This document shows, piece after piece, positions 36,721 through 49,711 of a stretch of 64,000 nucleotides of DNA. The notes under the pieces were generated by a model that saw nothing but the letters and a program-made list of their open reading frames with translations, did not search any database and was not told where the DNA came from. Origin of the DNA: Solen grandis (Eukaryota > Mollusca > Bivalvia > Adapedonta > Solenidae); assembly GCA_021229015.1 (NCBI GenBank), contig CM037777.1:51098443-51162442 (forward strand), read 5' to 3'. The number at the start of each line of letters is the position of its first letter. Position 1 is the first letter of the stretch. The position numbers and the translations under genes are program-made.

Positions 36721-38649
36721 ACACACAAAAATATTATGGAGACCAGCATTTTTTATCCCATAAATTTGTTTCTAATGCTATATGTTCGCTAGTTTTGATT
36801 TTCCTTCTTTTTATTTAGTAAAAAAAAAACCTGATATTGTGAAATACGCCCTTAATCTAGCAGATCTTAAGCTATATTTGTAAATATATATATAGAAACG
36901 GATATATTTAAAACACATTAATTTTGATTAAATACATTTTATAAATAGATGTTTGATTTTTGATTTTGTTGTAATGTATGTCCGTAAAGCAACCCTAATA
37001 AGTTGATTTTTCTTAAAACAAATAAAAAAATAATGCATTACGGCGTCCTCCTTAAAATATATATTTAAGTAACACATGTTTTAAATGATGATGATCCTTA
37101 AATTAAATTTGGGAAGTGTATACATACATACATATACTTATATATATATATATATATATATGTGGACGTATTTGAAAAAAAAACAACATATACTATATAA
37201 TTAAAACATATTTAAAATCTGAAAAAAAGCATCGTGTTAGTATACAATAATAATAAATGGGCGTTCGATTCAATTAATATGAACTAGATTCACTGGTAAT
37301 AGGTTTGGGGGAAAAGGTAAGGTTAATGTGAACGTATTGAATATAGATCTGAGGGTTGTAGGTTTGAGCTCTTTTTCGACCTAATTTCATAAATGGTTTT
37401 TCTGTCATAGGTCAAATCATTAAACCATGCTTAAGAGTTTTGTTAATGTGATATATTGGCGTAAACGATATAGTAAAAAGAGAACATTTATATATGCATG
37501 TTGATAAGTCAATTTCTTTTATACAAAGTGATGAAATATCATTTCTAGAAATAAATTCTGTCAGTTCTGTTCTGATAAATTTCATATCCCACAAAGTGAG
37601 TGATAAACATCTGCCGGGATTACTTAAAATTGTACTTATATCTGGTGTAAATATTAGTATGTAGCAGCAATGACTAACTGATCATTAATTGCCTCGTAAA
37701 ATTATGCAGTCGTTATGCACATCACCATGGAAACCATGACTGCAGGAGACGACATAAGAAGCATGACACGCATTGTGAATCTTATCTTGAGGAATGACCA
37801 GAATGCGGAAGATCCCTATGGAGTGACGCAGACGACTGAGAAACATCCTTTTTATGAGCCTGTATTTAGAGTAGTGTTGATAACCGGATACAAAATATCT
37901 TGCTCTTCAGTGGGCGTTTAAACTGTGCGATCATTTTCATGATTCATAGTGCATATTATATAACTATCGCATCCCATGAAGAATGACTGTATGTCAACAC
38001 GAGATTGATTATGCCCTGCAAGTTCTTATATGGGAAATTCCCACAGTAAGGTCATGTAAGTCATAAAATTTTTAAACTAAGCATAAAATAATAACTAGCC
38101 CACATAGAAATATGTTGTCGTATGTAACAATAGCCGTTCTAGTAAGTTGAATAATGTTTAATAAGCTTCTCCTGACCCCCCCCCCCCACACACACACACT
38201 CCTCTTTACTGAACACTCTCAGATTGGACATGGTTTAATGACACCCCATTAGTATTACCCCTTCGACATTGTGTTTGTTTTTTGTGTGTCAAACTTTTGA
38301 CCGTCTTTATATTCTAAATGTTCTCTTCACCACGTCGAGATGGACTGAACAATTACCTTTGTAGAGATTGTTTTTCTATTTGTGGAAGTAATTTATTTGA
38401 TTCATTAAATTTCGAAATTTGTGTTCTCATTGTAAAACACGTATTTTTTCTTACGCCGATTTTTTTAAATATTCCTTGTAAATTTTACCTGTACAGTAAT
38501 ACGAATTTGACAATAATTTTATTGAATAAACACCGACATTTTAATGTTTATAACCATATTAGGCCTCATTGAGTCACGTCCACGAACCATGGTATAGTCC
38601 TGAATGGTGGCCCCCTGCCATGCGTTAAGCTTAAGTTTTGCCTTTAATG
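36721..38649. other. No gene firmly supported
   Basis: (TA)n lies at about 37140-37160, and C- and CA-runs at about 38178-38200. A plus-strand open frame at 37715-37921 begins MHITMETMTAGDDIRSMTRI and is the most protein-like piece, but it has no identifiable domain and no partner exon. Confidence 0.35.
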
Positions 38650-38875
38650 GGTAGAAGTGAACGGGTATGTATCATAAAGCTGGTACATTATACATGGTAC
38701 ATGTATATACATCTCTATTACTTGAGGCTCGGTATTGTGGTAGTGCCAGGACTGGTTGTCACAGTTTCAGAATAATGTAACTTGTATGGTACACACTTGT
38801 CTACAACGTAATATATATGTATATAATGTTCACAAATGAATAAAATACTGTCGGTGGGCCGTTAAACCTGCGGAA
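38650..38875 (+). repeat. SINE-like element
   Basis: It contains CCAGGACTGGTTGTCACAGT and TACACACTTGTCTACAACGT, and ends AATACTGTCGGTGGGCCGTT. It is a diverged copy of 34960-35175. Confidence 0.55.
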
Positions 38876-39538
38876 AAATGTGAGATTTTTACATCTTTGA
38901 ACATTGGCTTAAAATCTGATTTAAAATGTTTTGGAGATTTAACAATGATTTTTAAAAATACTCAATATTTTTGCTGGCCTAGCATTACCACACATGAACG
39001 TGTTTGTTTCATATTATCATATTTACAAACATATCACAGCGGTGTCGAAAGGTAGTCCCTTACAAATGTTAAATCTCAAGTATGCACGGGCCATGTCAAC
39101 GTGTCCTATGTGTGTTTTGCACAACATTATAAAAGGAATGTATAATGGAGAATAGTTTGCACGTTTCAGTGATCATCAATACGGAGAAGACATTCAAGGT
39201 TATGCGGCAATATAACACAGAACATATTCGTAAACAGGTAAACAGATAACATTTATGGAAATATTACATACACTGACCATCGATGTTTGAATTCAGCTTA
39301 TAATATTCAATACCTGTATCTGTCAGGATGTGTCTTCATTTTGTATATCAGTCATCTATTGTACATTTTTGTAAAAAAAATACAGTACTGTCGATTTCTA
39401 AATAAGAAGGATAAGTTTATGTTAGAGGAAGATAAATGAATCGAAATATATTCCTAACAATATCAGCAGGGCAACTCAATGAAATTGGGTCTGCATTCAT
39501 CACAAAACTAGGAGGACACTGTACGAAGTTAACTAACA
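38876..39538. other. No gene seen
   Basis: AT-rich with no recognisable repeat or exon. Confidence 0.35.
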
Positions 39539-40930
39539 AACAAGAGGGCCAAGATGGCCCTAAAGACGCTCACCTGAGGACATTTGTGCTGACCAAGTTT
39601 GAGGAAGATTGAATCAAAATTGTGGCCTCCAGTGTGTAAACAAGGTTTTTCTAAGATTTGACCTACCGACCTACTTTTCAATTGCTTTTTAGGTCTGTTA
39701 GATTAATGATCTTCGATAATTCGTTGAAATTTCTGAAGAGAATCGTATACCTACCAAACTGAAACCGGAAATGGAGGACTGAATAGTTTCCTAATTTTTC
39801 ATTGGTTAATAATATTATAACCTAAAACGACCGAATGTGTTTTTATTACCAACAATACGATTATCTGTACTTTCATATCTTTCTTAAAGAAAACCTTTAT
39901 TTAATATACAATTGACACAATATATTCTCTTAGTCTTTTTATCATTTTATTTAATCGTAGATACTGATTTTAATATAAAACATATATCAAGTATGTAATT
40001 TAAAGTAAAAAGTGATTCAATCAAGGGCCAAATTTTAACCATTATCTAGTCATAATCTCTCAAACTAGTAATATTGCAAAATATTTTTTTTATGATTGGT
40101 CTATAACTATGAATTATGTGGTAACGGACCACTAGACAATATTTCACATCAAATCTATAGATTAAGCTCTAGGTCTTTTCCTATGTAACTCTATGTGAAA
40201 CAAGTGACCACTGGTGCAGGGTCATTTATCACCGTAAGGCTATGATTTGAACAATCTTGGTAATGAACCATAAGATGATGCTACATACCAAATATCTAAG
40301 CTCTGGGCCTTATGGATTTACAGAAGAAGATTTTTTAAGATTTTCCTATATAACTCTATGTAAAACAAGTGACCCCTGGTGCGGGGGCATTTATCACCAT
40401 AGGGCTATGATTTGAACAATCTTGGTAATGAACCATTAGATGATGCTACATACCAAATATCTAAGCTCTAGGCCTTATGGATTTACAGAAGAAGATTTTT
40501 TAAGATTTTCCTATATAACTCTATGTAAAACAAGTGACCCTGTGCGGGGGCATTTATCACCATAGGGCTATGATTTGAACAATCTTGGTAATGAACCATT
40601 AGATGATGCTACATACCAAATATCTAAGCTCTAGGCCTTGCAGTTTTGCAGAAGAAGATTTTCAAAGTTTGAGTTTTTAAAATCTATTTTTAGCTCCTGT
40701 GACCTACTTTTTCAACCAATCTGAATAATTTGTACAACTTTGATAGAAGGCATCATAAGGATGATTCCTGTGAAGTTTGGTCAAAATCCCTTCAGCGGTT
40801 CAGGAGGAGATGTTCTTTAAAGTAAATTGTTGACGACGGACGGACGCACGCACGCACGGACGACGGACGACGGACAAAAGGTGATCACAATAGCTCACCT
40901 TGAGCACTTCGTGCTCAGGTGAGCTAAAAA
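39539..40930. repeat. Large non-coding dispersed repeat with internal triplication
   Basis: It begins AAGAGGGCCAAGATGGCCCT and CGCTCACCTGAG, and ends GAGCACTTCGTGCTCAGGTG AGCTAAAA with a terminal hairpin. A block starting near GTGACCACTGGTGCAGGGTC (including CTACATACCAAATATCTAAG) recurs three times at about 170-base spacing. A GGACGGACGACGGACAAAAG tail precedes the hairpin. A degraded copy of this right end is at about 44195-44245. Confidence 0.7.
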
Positions 40931-40931
40931 G

Positions 40932-41404
40932 GAAAAACAATCCACTTTAAACTCAGAAAAGACAGGTTACCAACAGCCCAAAATTTTAGTTTCAAAGACT
41001 ACCAACTCCAAATAAGGCAAATACATGATACAAACTCCAAAGGCATAATTAATATACCTGAAAACAGTAACTTTGAGACAATAAAGGCCACCATACTAAA
41101 ACACAATGACGTTCAAAAAGTAGGTCAAACAAAAACAGGACAATTGGCTGTCACATTCTCCACCAAGATAGCCCCCCTACAAATAGATAACCTACAGGTA
41201 AAACCAGCCATGCGGAAAAACATCAGGTGCAACAAATGCCAAAAACATGGTCATTCCACCTCGATCTGCACAGGTAATACCATATGCCCCACTGTGCAGG
41301 CCCACATGATCACAACAACTGCACCAGTAAAAACAAAAAGAAATGTGCAAACTGTAATGGAAACCACGGGCAGCCTACAAGGGCTGTCCTGCCTACATCG
41401 ACAT
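40932..41404 (+). pseudogene. LINE ORF1 (gag-like) fragment with CCHC zinc knuckles
   Basis: The frame is open from about 40932 and includes TKTGQLAVTFSTKIAPLQID and a first knuckle CNKCQKHGHSTSIC. One base lost or gained near 41283 moves the rest to another frame, giving CAGPHDHNNC and CANCNGNHG. The order of three closely spaced knuckles is typical of ORF1 proteins of Jockey/CR1-type LINEs. The fragment runs into the N gap, and no reverse transcriptase is visible on the far side. Confidence 0.7.
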
Positions 41405-41504
41405 NNNNNNNNNNNNNNNNNNNNNNNNNNNNNNNNNNNNNNNNNNNNNNNNNNNNNNNNNNNNNNNNNNNNNNNNNNNNNNNNNNNNNNNNNNNNNNNN
41501 NNNN
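41405..41504. other. Scaffold gap, 100 N
   Basis: Exactly 100 N, interrupting the LINE fragment; the sequence to the right is unrelated. Confidence 0.99.
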
Positions 41505-44500
41505 TTTTTTGGGGGGTTTTTTATAAATTTTCAAGTCAAATACCAATAAGGTTTTTGGGAGATATAAGGTGATAGTAACTTGCACGCAAAACTTAAACCA
41601 AAAGCTGCAACCTCGACGCCAGGGTGACAACAATAGCTCTCATTTTTTTTCGAATAGTTGAGCTAAAACAAGTTTCATATTTAGGTGAGGGTGGGGCTGA
41701 TCTTTACCGACTTTTGTGGAGGGTTTTGTCCATGAATTTTTAAACAGGAAATAGGGCATTTAGGGGATCCTGTATTTTTAGCATATTTTTAAATATGGCT
41801 ATGAAATTTATCTGATATAATGACAACAAAATTTAATGTCAACAAAAAATTAACAATTCAACTGTGTAAAACTGAAGCAGTGTCAAATCAGAAGTAAATT
41901 CATACTGGTTGCAGGTTAAATTACCCAATTAGCTTTAAATAGTTTTTAGTGAAAGTACTTGGGTTTAACATCCATTAAGAATTTTAGCCCATTTTGTCTA
42001 CAGTGCTGTCTCACAGCAACTTTAAATGCAAAAGTGCAGCCAATGACCGGTTACACATCCATCACTTTATCCGGACACGGGACCAGTGTCCGGAAAACTA
42101 ACCGTATCTACTTAATACCCATAAAGGAATATATTATACCTTTTTAACAACATATGTCTTGGCAGGATGGGAGTCCAGAGTGATGTCCTCTATTGGCCAC
42201 GGGAGCTAGTCGGTGGGGTACTTATATAACATATACAAATGAGGGCACAGTGACCCATGCTGGTATTCATGACTCCACATCCAAAGGTGAATTCTTGTAG
42301 TACTTTTCTTGCACAAGAACTGGTCCAAACGCTGGAACCACTTAAAGGAATTAAAAATAAAAATTTCCCAAATATGTCATTTATCTATTTTTGAAAATTC
42401 AACCAAAGGAAAAAAAGTCGCCATATATTTTTTAAATATTTTATTCAATACTTTGCATAGATGGACCTTTATCATATACAAAGCTACAAATTTCAGAAAA
42501 AGTAATACTGACAATACAGCTCTGTTCCACATGTGACAAAACATTTGTTGAACTGTATATCATTAACTATACAAGGTGATTAATACCCCTGCTAGAGTTC
42601 TTTTTCCCGGTTTACATCACAAACTAAAAATAGTAATAAATTCCTACATCCCCAAACTATATTTTCTGACAAAGAGGAACTGTTCCAAATTAAAATGAGA
42701 AAAGATAGTGCAGCATTCAGAGATTAAGGTTTAAAATAAATGAACAATAATATAAACTTGGGCCAAAAATATAGAAATTGGCCAGCAAAATAGCCCCTCT
42801 TTATAATGTGTTAACCCCCCTTTTTGTTTTTGCTACTTAATGCTTAGCGTCGGTATCTTAATTCTTTCATTGGATCACTTGTATTTTCAACAGCCCTTGC
42901 AACTATTAATTTTTGGCAGATTAAAACAAGACATTGGAAAGTCAATTATTTGCTAAACACATAACTACCTGTATTTGAAACTATGCATGGTATGTTTGGG
43001 ATAGTAGTATATTTACGAAGTGAAAGGCTAGTACATTCAGACAAAATGATGAATATTCAAAAGTCTTTAGGATTTATTAACCCTTAACCTCATTTGATTA
43101 CAATGGAAAAACAAGCAACCCAGGTCAGACAGCTCCATCCTTCCAATGCTGTCTGATCAGGTCTCACCTGTTTGTTTTTTAATATTGTAGCTCACATTAC
43201 AAACTCAAAAAGTAATGAATTCCTACAACCCCAAACTATATTTCTAACACTGAGGAACTGTCCAAAAGGGACAGTATGTAAAGGGAAAAGCCCAAATTAC
43301 ATTCACCATTGTATGTCCATTAAATTTATTAATATTTTTTTATTTTGATATGCATGAAATAAAAGGTGAAAGATATCCACAAATTGATATGTAAACTGTT
43401 AAACATACAATCTGGATTAAGGCAAAGCCATCAGGGCCATAGAACACTCAACAGATATCATCAGCTTAATTCAACATTCAGTTTAAACCCTGATTAAAAT
43501 TCAATCATTCAAAGTTCCTTGACAGACTAAATAAGAAAAACATCCAACCATCTGCAGGACTCATTTTTAGGGGACCACAACCATTATTGTTTAAACAACA
43601 CTGTGGTTTAGCTATAATTTACATTTTATTCGAAGAAAACTTCTATTATAATAAAATTAAATCAAACACTTTGAAGCAATACCCATGATATTTACAACTA
43701 AACAAATACAATTTCAATAAAGGGAGATATTCATTGTTCTATATAAGTTTTAAAATGTAAAGGAAATTAACCATACTAGGGGCTAAATTTAAAGATCTAC
43801 TTCATTTTAGCAGTAGCAAAAAAAAAGATGATCATTTTTGCCAAATGAAATTAAATTCGACCAATTGGTTTCAGAGAGATATTTTTACAATTTTCTATAT
43901 AAGTATAAGGAAATTAGAAAACCCCATGGGCCTCATTTTTGAAGGATAAAAATTCATTTTAATAATTTGGTAATACAATGATGATGTAACCTTTTGTGCC
44001 CAAAAGGAATGATTTTTTTTTTTTTAAATAAATGGTTTGGTTGCCCTGGCAACAAGTTCTGTAAGATCAAATTTTTTAGGAATTTTTTTTGAAGGTTCAC
44101 CCAAGATGATTCATGCCAAGTTTATCAAATTTTTACCCAGCAGTTTTAGAGAAAATCTTTTAAAGCAAATTTCTTTTAATGAACAAAACATGCGACGATG
44201 ATCACAAAGCTAACCTTGAGCAAAGCGTACTCTGATAGCTAAAAATAGTAAATTATTTGTGTATTTAAAAAGAAAGAAATAAAACTAAATAAATATTATA
44301 TGTAAATCATGCCAATGGCGATGAACATAGCGAAGCTCAGATTACATTAAACAGTTCAGTCCTCAAATTGAAAGTTGGTCTGGATATTCAACTAACTTAG
44401 TTTATGTAACTAAATTTACTACATCAACACCTAAGTTTTCTCAAAAAATAAAAAAAGCAACACAGATATACCATCCACTAAATTATCAAAAGTACAAATG

Positions 44501-45527
44501 AGAAATCTCAGAAAATTAAAAAAAAGATTTAACATTTTCTTAAATGTTTTTCAAAATAAACAATTAAATGGCAGCATATGTGTTCCCCCATTTGTATTAC
44601 TTGGGAATTATATACTGTAATAAGTTCAATAGTAATAATGCCACTTGTTTCAAACCCCATCAACTACCGACATACCGAAGTTGTGGGATGTTGTGTAACA
44701 ACAAAAACTGAATTAGCAGTGCACATGAAAAGTTAGGATATAGTTGATTAAGGGCTTGCATATGGGTCACAGAAGAAATGTGCAACCTGCCTAAGACCGA
44801 ACCTCAGGCCTTTTATTTACATGCAAACTCTTCCACTTGCGCCACTTGAATTATCAATACGGAGTCAAATGCATTTAAGGAGGCATTTTGAAATCGGACT
44901 ATTCTGTGTGAAGTGACTAATGAGGAATCGTGAAGTTAAAGAATGAAAGCTATCTGTGGCTATTGACTATTCTGCCACTTTTTAGTAAAACTTTGTAAGT
45001 CCAAACCATAATTTGTATCAAATATAGTCAAAAGTTATGTTTGTTTATGCCATTTAAGACCACAGTGAAGTATTAAATCATTAAACAAGTGGGATACTAA
45101 GATGTATGCATCCTAATTAATTGAAGGCAAAACTAACACAATATACTTGCACGTTAAATCTTAACCAAAATTTCAAAGATCAAATGGGACCATAATTTAT
45201 AATGAATTCAGTCAAGAGTTCTTAAACTTGATGGTCTGATGCCCCTGAACACCTATATGAAGTTACAAGTCAATTTTAAAACTGATTGCTGTGATAAAGG
45301 CATGATAATATGTTTGCATACAAAACCTTAAACAAATTTCTAAGTTCAAAAGGGCCATAATATACAATGGATCAATCAAGAGTTATCTCACTTGATGGTC
45401 TGATGCCCTGAATATCAAACTTGTTTTTTTTCATGCCCATAAAACCTTATGATGAATTAAATAAGTAAGCATAGTTTTCTAAATTTTATGCATAAAAAAA
45501 ACCTTTAAACCCTGGGTTTACGCCAGG
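41505..45527. other. Indel-rich AT-rich stretch, no gene
   Basis: A repeat end GCTGCAACCTCGACGCCAGG at about 41605 and the degraded hairpin-end repeat at about 44090-44245 are visible. The other open frames are short and unsupported. Local sequence quality looks poor. Confidence 0.4.
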
Positions 45528-45760
45528 TTAACCCTTCCCTCATATAGACTCATTTTGACACATCAATAGGGACCACATAAAGCCTGATCTGCAGAAAGCC
45601 ACACTTTAAACCTTACCTAATTGTAAAATCCTCATTACCCGACCACTGAGGAGCAGCGAACAGCATAAAACCTATCAGCCTGTGAGTTATCCCCAGGCTG
45701 ATCTGGTTTATGCTGTTCGCATAGTCTTTTCATGGTATCCCTATGAGGAAAGGGTTTAAG
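45528..45760. mobile_element. Hairpin MITE copy 1, 233 bp
   Basis: The left end is TTAACCCTTCCCTCATATAG and the right end ATGAGGAAAGGGTTTAA. The centre holds AGCGAACAGCATAAAACC paired with GGTTTATGCTGTTCGCAT around CAGCCTGTG/CCCAGGCTG. Confidence 0.8.
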
Positions 45761-46189
45761 TATAATAGTGATAACACCTGTTTAGTCAAGATAGTCCAGT
45801 AAAACAGGCATAATCTATAGGGATCTTTCTTGACAACAATGTACAAGGTACTGCAAATGTATCAGAAGATATAGAGGTGACTATAGAGATCAAATAGGGG
45901 AGACAACCATGGCCATTCGTAAGTAATGAATACATCACTAGAAACATGAAATTAATGACACCAGTTTATAGTAAAACAAAAATATAATTACATGTATATA
46001 TGTAAAGCAAATAATTTGGCACTGTTGTAAAACAAAAAACAAGAACTATCACTGAAGATGATAAATACCCCCAGATTCCACTTTGTCACACTTTCTGTAA
46101 CCATGTCGAGGACAGGCTTGAGACAGTAGAAGGATAAAATGAAAATACATAACCAAATGAAGGAAGCAAGGATTACATGCCTACAATAT

Positions 46190-46870
46190 GAGCCAGAATG
46201 CTTAGTATTATGATTATAGTAAAGTAAAATGAAAATCTTACCAATGGTAGCTGAGAAATAGTGTGAACAAAATATCTTAAATAAATATAACAAAGGGCTG
46301 AAACTCATAACATGTTAACGATATGCGCAACTAGACTTGGTACTTGTTAATATTGAGAAGTTAAATCAAAATCAGATCACTGGTAGTGAAGAAAAGTTTG
46401 GACAAAATATATTCAATTTATAAACCAAAGAGCCATAACTTATTTAAAATCACACCAATCATGATGTCCGACAATATATGCAATAAGGCATGGTACTTAA
46501 TAATGCTGTAAAGTTAAATCAAAATCTGATCACTGGTTGCTAAGAAATAGTGTGGTCAAAATATATTCAATAAATTAAAGGTCTATAACTCATTTAAAAC
46601 ACAGCTGATCAAGATGTGCCAATGATATGTGCTCATGTGCTAATGGTACTCATTAATGCTGTGAAGTTAAATCAAAATCTGACCACGGATAGCTGAGAAA
46701 TATTGTGGACAAAATATATTCAAGTTATATAACAATGGGCTATAAACTCGTTAAATTCAAAAATCTTGACCAAAGGTATCGATAAATAGCCCAGACAAAT
46801 CTTGTCAATAGACGGGACCGATGGACATGACTCCTATATAGCCCCCATATACTTTGTATCTGGGGGTAAA
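46190..46870. repeat. Internally repeated dispersed element, about 152-bp unit x 4
   Basis: GAAGTTAAATCAAAATCTGA-type blocks recur at about 46357, 46510 and 46664, after an earlier unit from about 46194. The element ends GACCGATGGACATGACTCCT, TATAGCCCCC, TATCTGGGGGTAA. It is non-coding. Confidence 0.65.
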
Positions 46871-47259
46871 AAAAGGGTAAAACAAACATTTTACAATACA
46901 GGATACAACTCCCAAAAACTAATACACTAAAAGGAACATTTTTTATTAAAATTTCATGATTAGTAAAAAGATCTTAAGAAAAACAACTAGCACCAATTTT
47001 GGACTTCAACATTATCCTACAGTTCATAATCATCCCAAGCTTATCCATCAAAAGATAATATGATAGTTTCTGAATGAGTTAATTTTTCCCATAAAGAAAG
47101 ATAATACCAGTAATCATATCTTATGATGATGAATTCAGAAAAATTGTTTTCACTCAGATATAACAATATAAACATTAAGAGATCATGATACAAAAGTAAT
47201 ACAGTTATGGGAGTTTCATATGAAATATAATTACAAACAGATTTTCATTCAGGATATTC

Positions 47260-47498
47260 TTAACCCTTTCCCTCATATAGACTCCTTTTGACGCACTCAA
47301 TGGGCCCACATAAAGCCTGATCTGCAAAAAAACCACACTAAAAACCTTACCAAAATTAAATTGTAAAATCCTTGTTACCAGACCACGAGAGCAGCGAACA
47401 GCATAAAACCTGATCAGCCTGCGAGTTACTCGCAGGCTGATCTGGTTTTATGCGTTCGCATAGGTCTTTTCATGGTATCCTCTATGAGGAAAGGTTAA
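47260..47498. mobile_element. Hairpin MITE copy 2, 239 bp
   Basis: It has the same termini. The centre reads GATCAGCCTGCGAGTTACTC then GCAGGCTGATC, a near-perfect hairpin. One base is missing in TTTATGCGTTCGCA compared with the other copies. Confidence 0.85.
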
Positions 47499-48189
47499 AA
47501 CACAGTCATTTTATGCTCTCATAATGGTAAGGATCGCATATTGTTCTATGTATAATGGAACACTAACAGGGTTTTACTTGAATTGTATGTGTTAAGGCTA
47601 CATTTTGGGACACAATGACATCTAAATACATGTAGGTAAATAGAACCATCACTGCATGAGGTAACTAGAACCAAAACTGCATGGGATTTATACCTCTAAC
47701 CACAACACGCAGCTTGTGTTAAAATGCCCATATAAGGTCAAGGTCAAAGTTTGACAGGTCATAGAGAAGAGTTTGTTCATAGGCATATTATACATGTATT
47801 TCATTAGTACCAAATCTACACAGGTATTTTGTATATTTCCTTCCCCCCAAAAAGAACTTGGTGGGGGGTGCTAAAAAGGAAAAAAAACATTTTGGAAATC
47901 TCCAAATTCAGATGCACTTGCTCAAAGGGTGTCAATCATGGAGAAGAACATAATTATATTCATCTATCATTCTAATCCTTATTTGATTGTTTGTTAATAC
48001 ACTATGTGCTTAATATTTTGAACATGTTTAAGCTAATAAATGATTCTTACCAAATTAATGAGTGATACAAAAAATATGAATTTGGATTCCTCTTACAACA
48101 GACTAAAATCTGTTCTAAACTTTCTCATTACCTCTTCACTTGATTGAGAAAAAATTTTCACAAAGTAAAGACTTTACTATTGAGTTTAC

Positions 48190-48423
48190 CCTCACTTCGA
48201 CAGTATTTCAGTCATATAGCGACTCCAGCTAATTTACAGGAGGAGGAAGACCCCGATGTACAGAGGCATCCGGGTAGAACCACCGACCTACCGCAAGCCA
48301 GCTGGAAGGTTCCTCAATGAAAATCTGATTTACCCTGCCGGTTTTCGAACCCACGTGGTGAGGGGCTGAGTGAGTTTCTAAAAATCAGCGGGCTTACCCT
48401 CTCGGCCACAGAGGCCCCCTTCA
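48190..48423 (-). repeat. tRNA-derived SINE (minus), nearly complete
   Basis: On the minus strand the head is GGCCTCTGTGGCCGAGAGGG and the B-box GGGTTCGAAAACC. The body follows, then GGAGTCGCTATATGACTGAA and ATACTGTCGAAGTGAGGG at the tail. The head resembles a Ser/Leu-type tRNA. Confidence 0.75.
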
Positions 48424-48939
48424 CAGAAGTAAGTGTATACAGGTAACTGGGGTTTTTGACAATTAATCACAAACTCCGAGGCAGGTGCTCAAGACTGTGC
48501 ATTTATCAGGACTGAGTTTGACCGCTACTTTCATAATGGAACAGTTCATAACTGGTTTTTGGCTGATAATATTTATGCTTCATACAATTTTTGTTAGTCT
48601 AATCTACAACAAAGGATTTTGGGATGAACAAAATCTAGATGATTAATACTATATGTGTTATATATATAGAAAGAACTGATTGTTTTTCCTGCCTCTAACA
48701 CATGAGAGGAGAACAAAACTGTATAGAGCTAAACATTGCAATTAAGGAATCAAAATTGTTATTTCAAAAAGACCTGTCTTCATTCATAAAAACTAAAAAA
48801 ATTTGTTTTCATAGATAAAGAACTTTGACATATTTTTCAGTGAAAAAATACTCAAGATAAAAAAGTGATAAATCTCTTAAAAGGTTTTAAAGTCAGTTGA
48901 AAAAAACTATAAAATAGCACCGTGTACAGAGGCTAATGC

Positions 48940-49310
48940 TTGTCTGTATTTTTTTTAAAGGGAGATATATTTTGTCAAAATGGACCTAAGAGAAATGGCC
49001 CTGTTGAAAATGTAACCTTTGTGATAGTTAACAAGTATGTGAAGTTTGAGACAGAAAGATAAAAGTTTAGAAATTATGAACAAGTTTAAAGTTTTTCACA
49101 TTTTTTTTTAAAAAAAAGGGGGGAGATAAATTTGGTAAAATGGACTTTAAAAGTTTGTGGCCCTTGTTGAGAATGTAGCCCTTGTGATAGTGAACAATTA
49201 TATGAAGTTTGATGACAAAAGTTTTTTTTGTTTTAAAGTTAAAGCCCAAAGGGTTTGTTTTCATGACGATGAACGCCAGCTACGACACCGAAAAAAAACA
49301 CCAGAGTGAT
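48940..49310. repeat. Tandem pair of about 165-bp units
   Basis: GGGAGATATATTTTGTCAAA (48961) and GGGAGATAAATTTGGTAAAA (about 49122) begin two copies, each followed by TGGAC, GAATGTAGCCC-like and TATGAAGTTTGA blocks. Confidence 0.6.
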
Positions 49311-49577
49311 GACAATGACTCAATTATTTTTCTTGAAAACAGACAAGCTAATAAGACGATACCCTTTACCATTTGAAGGCTTTATCAAAAAAAACAACAA
49401 TGAATCTAATGAACCAGGATCCTTATTGTCCAAATTGAGCTTCACAATGTTCCACTATGTGAATGATGGTGTACAATGGTTGCCTAGTAATAATGGGTAA
49501 ATTTAAAAAAGATGCTGGGCAAACTTGACCGCTGTTACAATTCACCATGGCGATCAAATATTGGTTTTCCCTTTTAC

Positions 49578-49711
49578 CTATCTTATCTACAACTTCTTGA
49601 TTTTCATGAAATATGTCCTCAACACTTGTCCACGGGCTCCATGCATTGAGGACATGTCCATTTTTATCCACCAAGTATTTCCGAAGTTCCATTTGGGCTG
49701 TTCCAAATGAG
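49578..49711 (-). CDS. GPX7: GPX7-like exon with WNF motif
   Basis: The frame changes between PKWNF and KYLVDKNG, where one base (a C in TTCCGG) appears to be missing near 49690. The donor GTAAAA at 49577 may be real, or the coding region may simply continue (GKREN...), resembling the short charged tail of GPX7. Confidence 0.65.

Noticed and set aside
37715..37921. Possible single-exon gene MHITMETMTAGDD
   Set aside because: The amino-acid composition is plausible, but there is no domain, partner exon, promoter or poly(A) context.
49423..49692. 89-codon open frame taken as a gene on its own
   Set aside because: It begins inside the GPX7-like exon after the frame break. The real exon starts at 49711 in a different frame.
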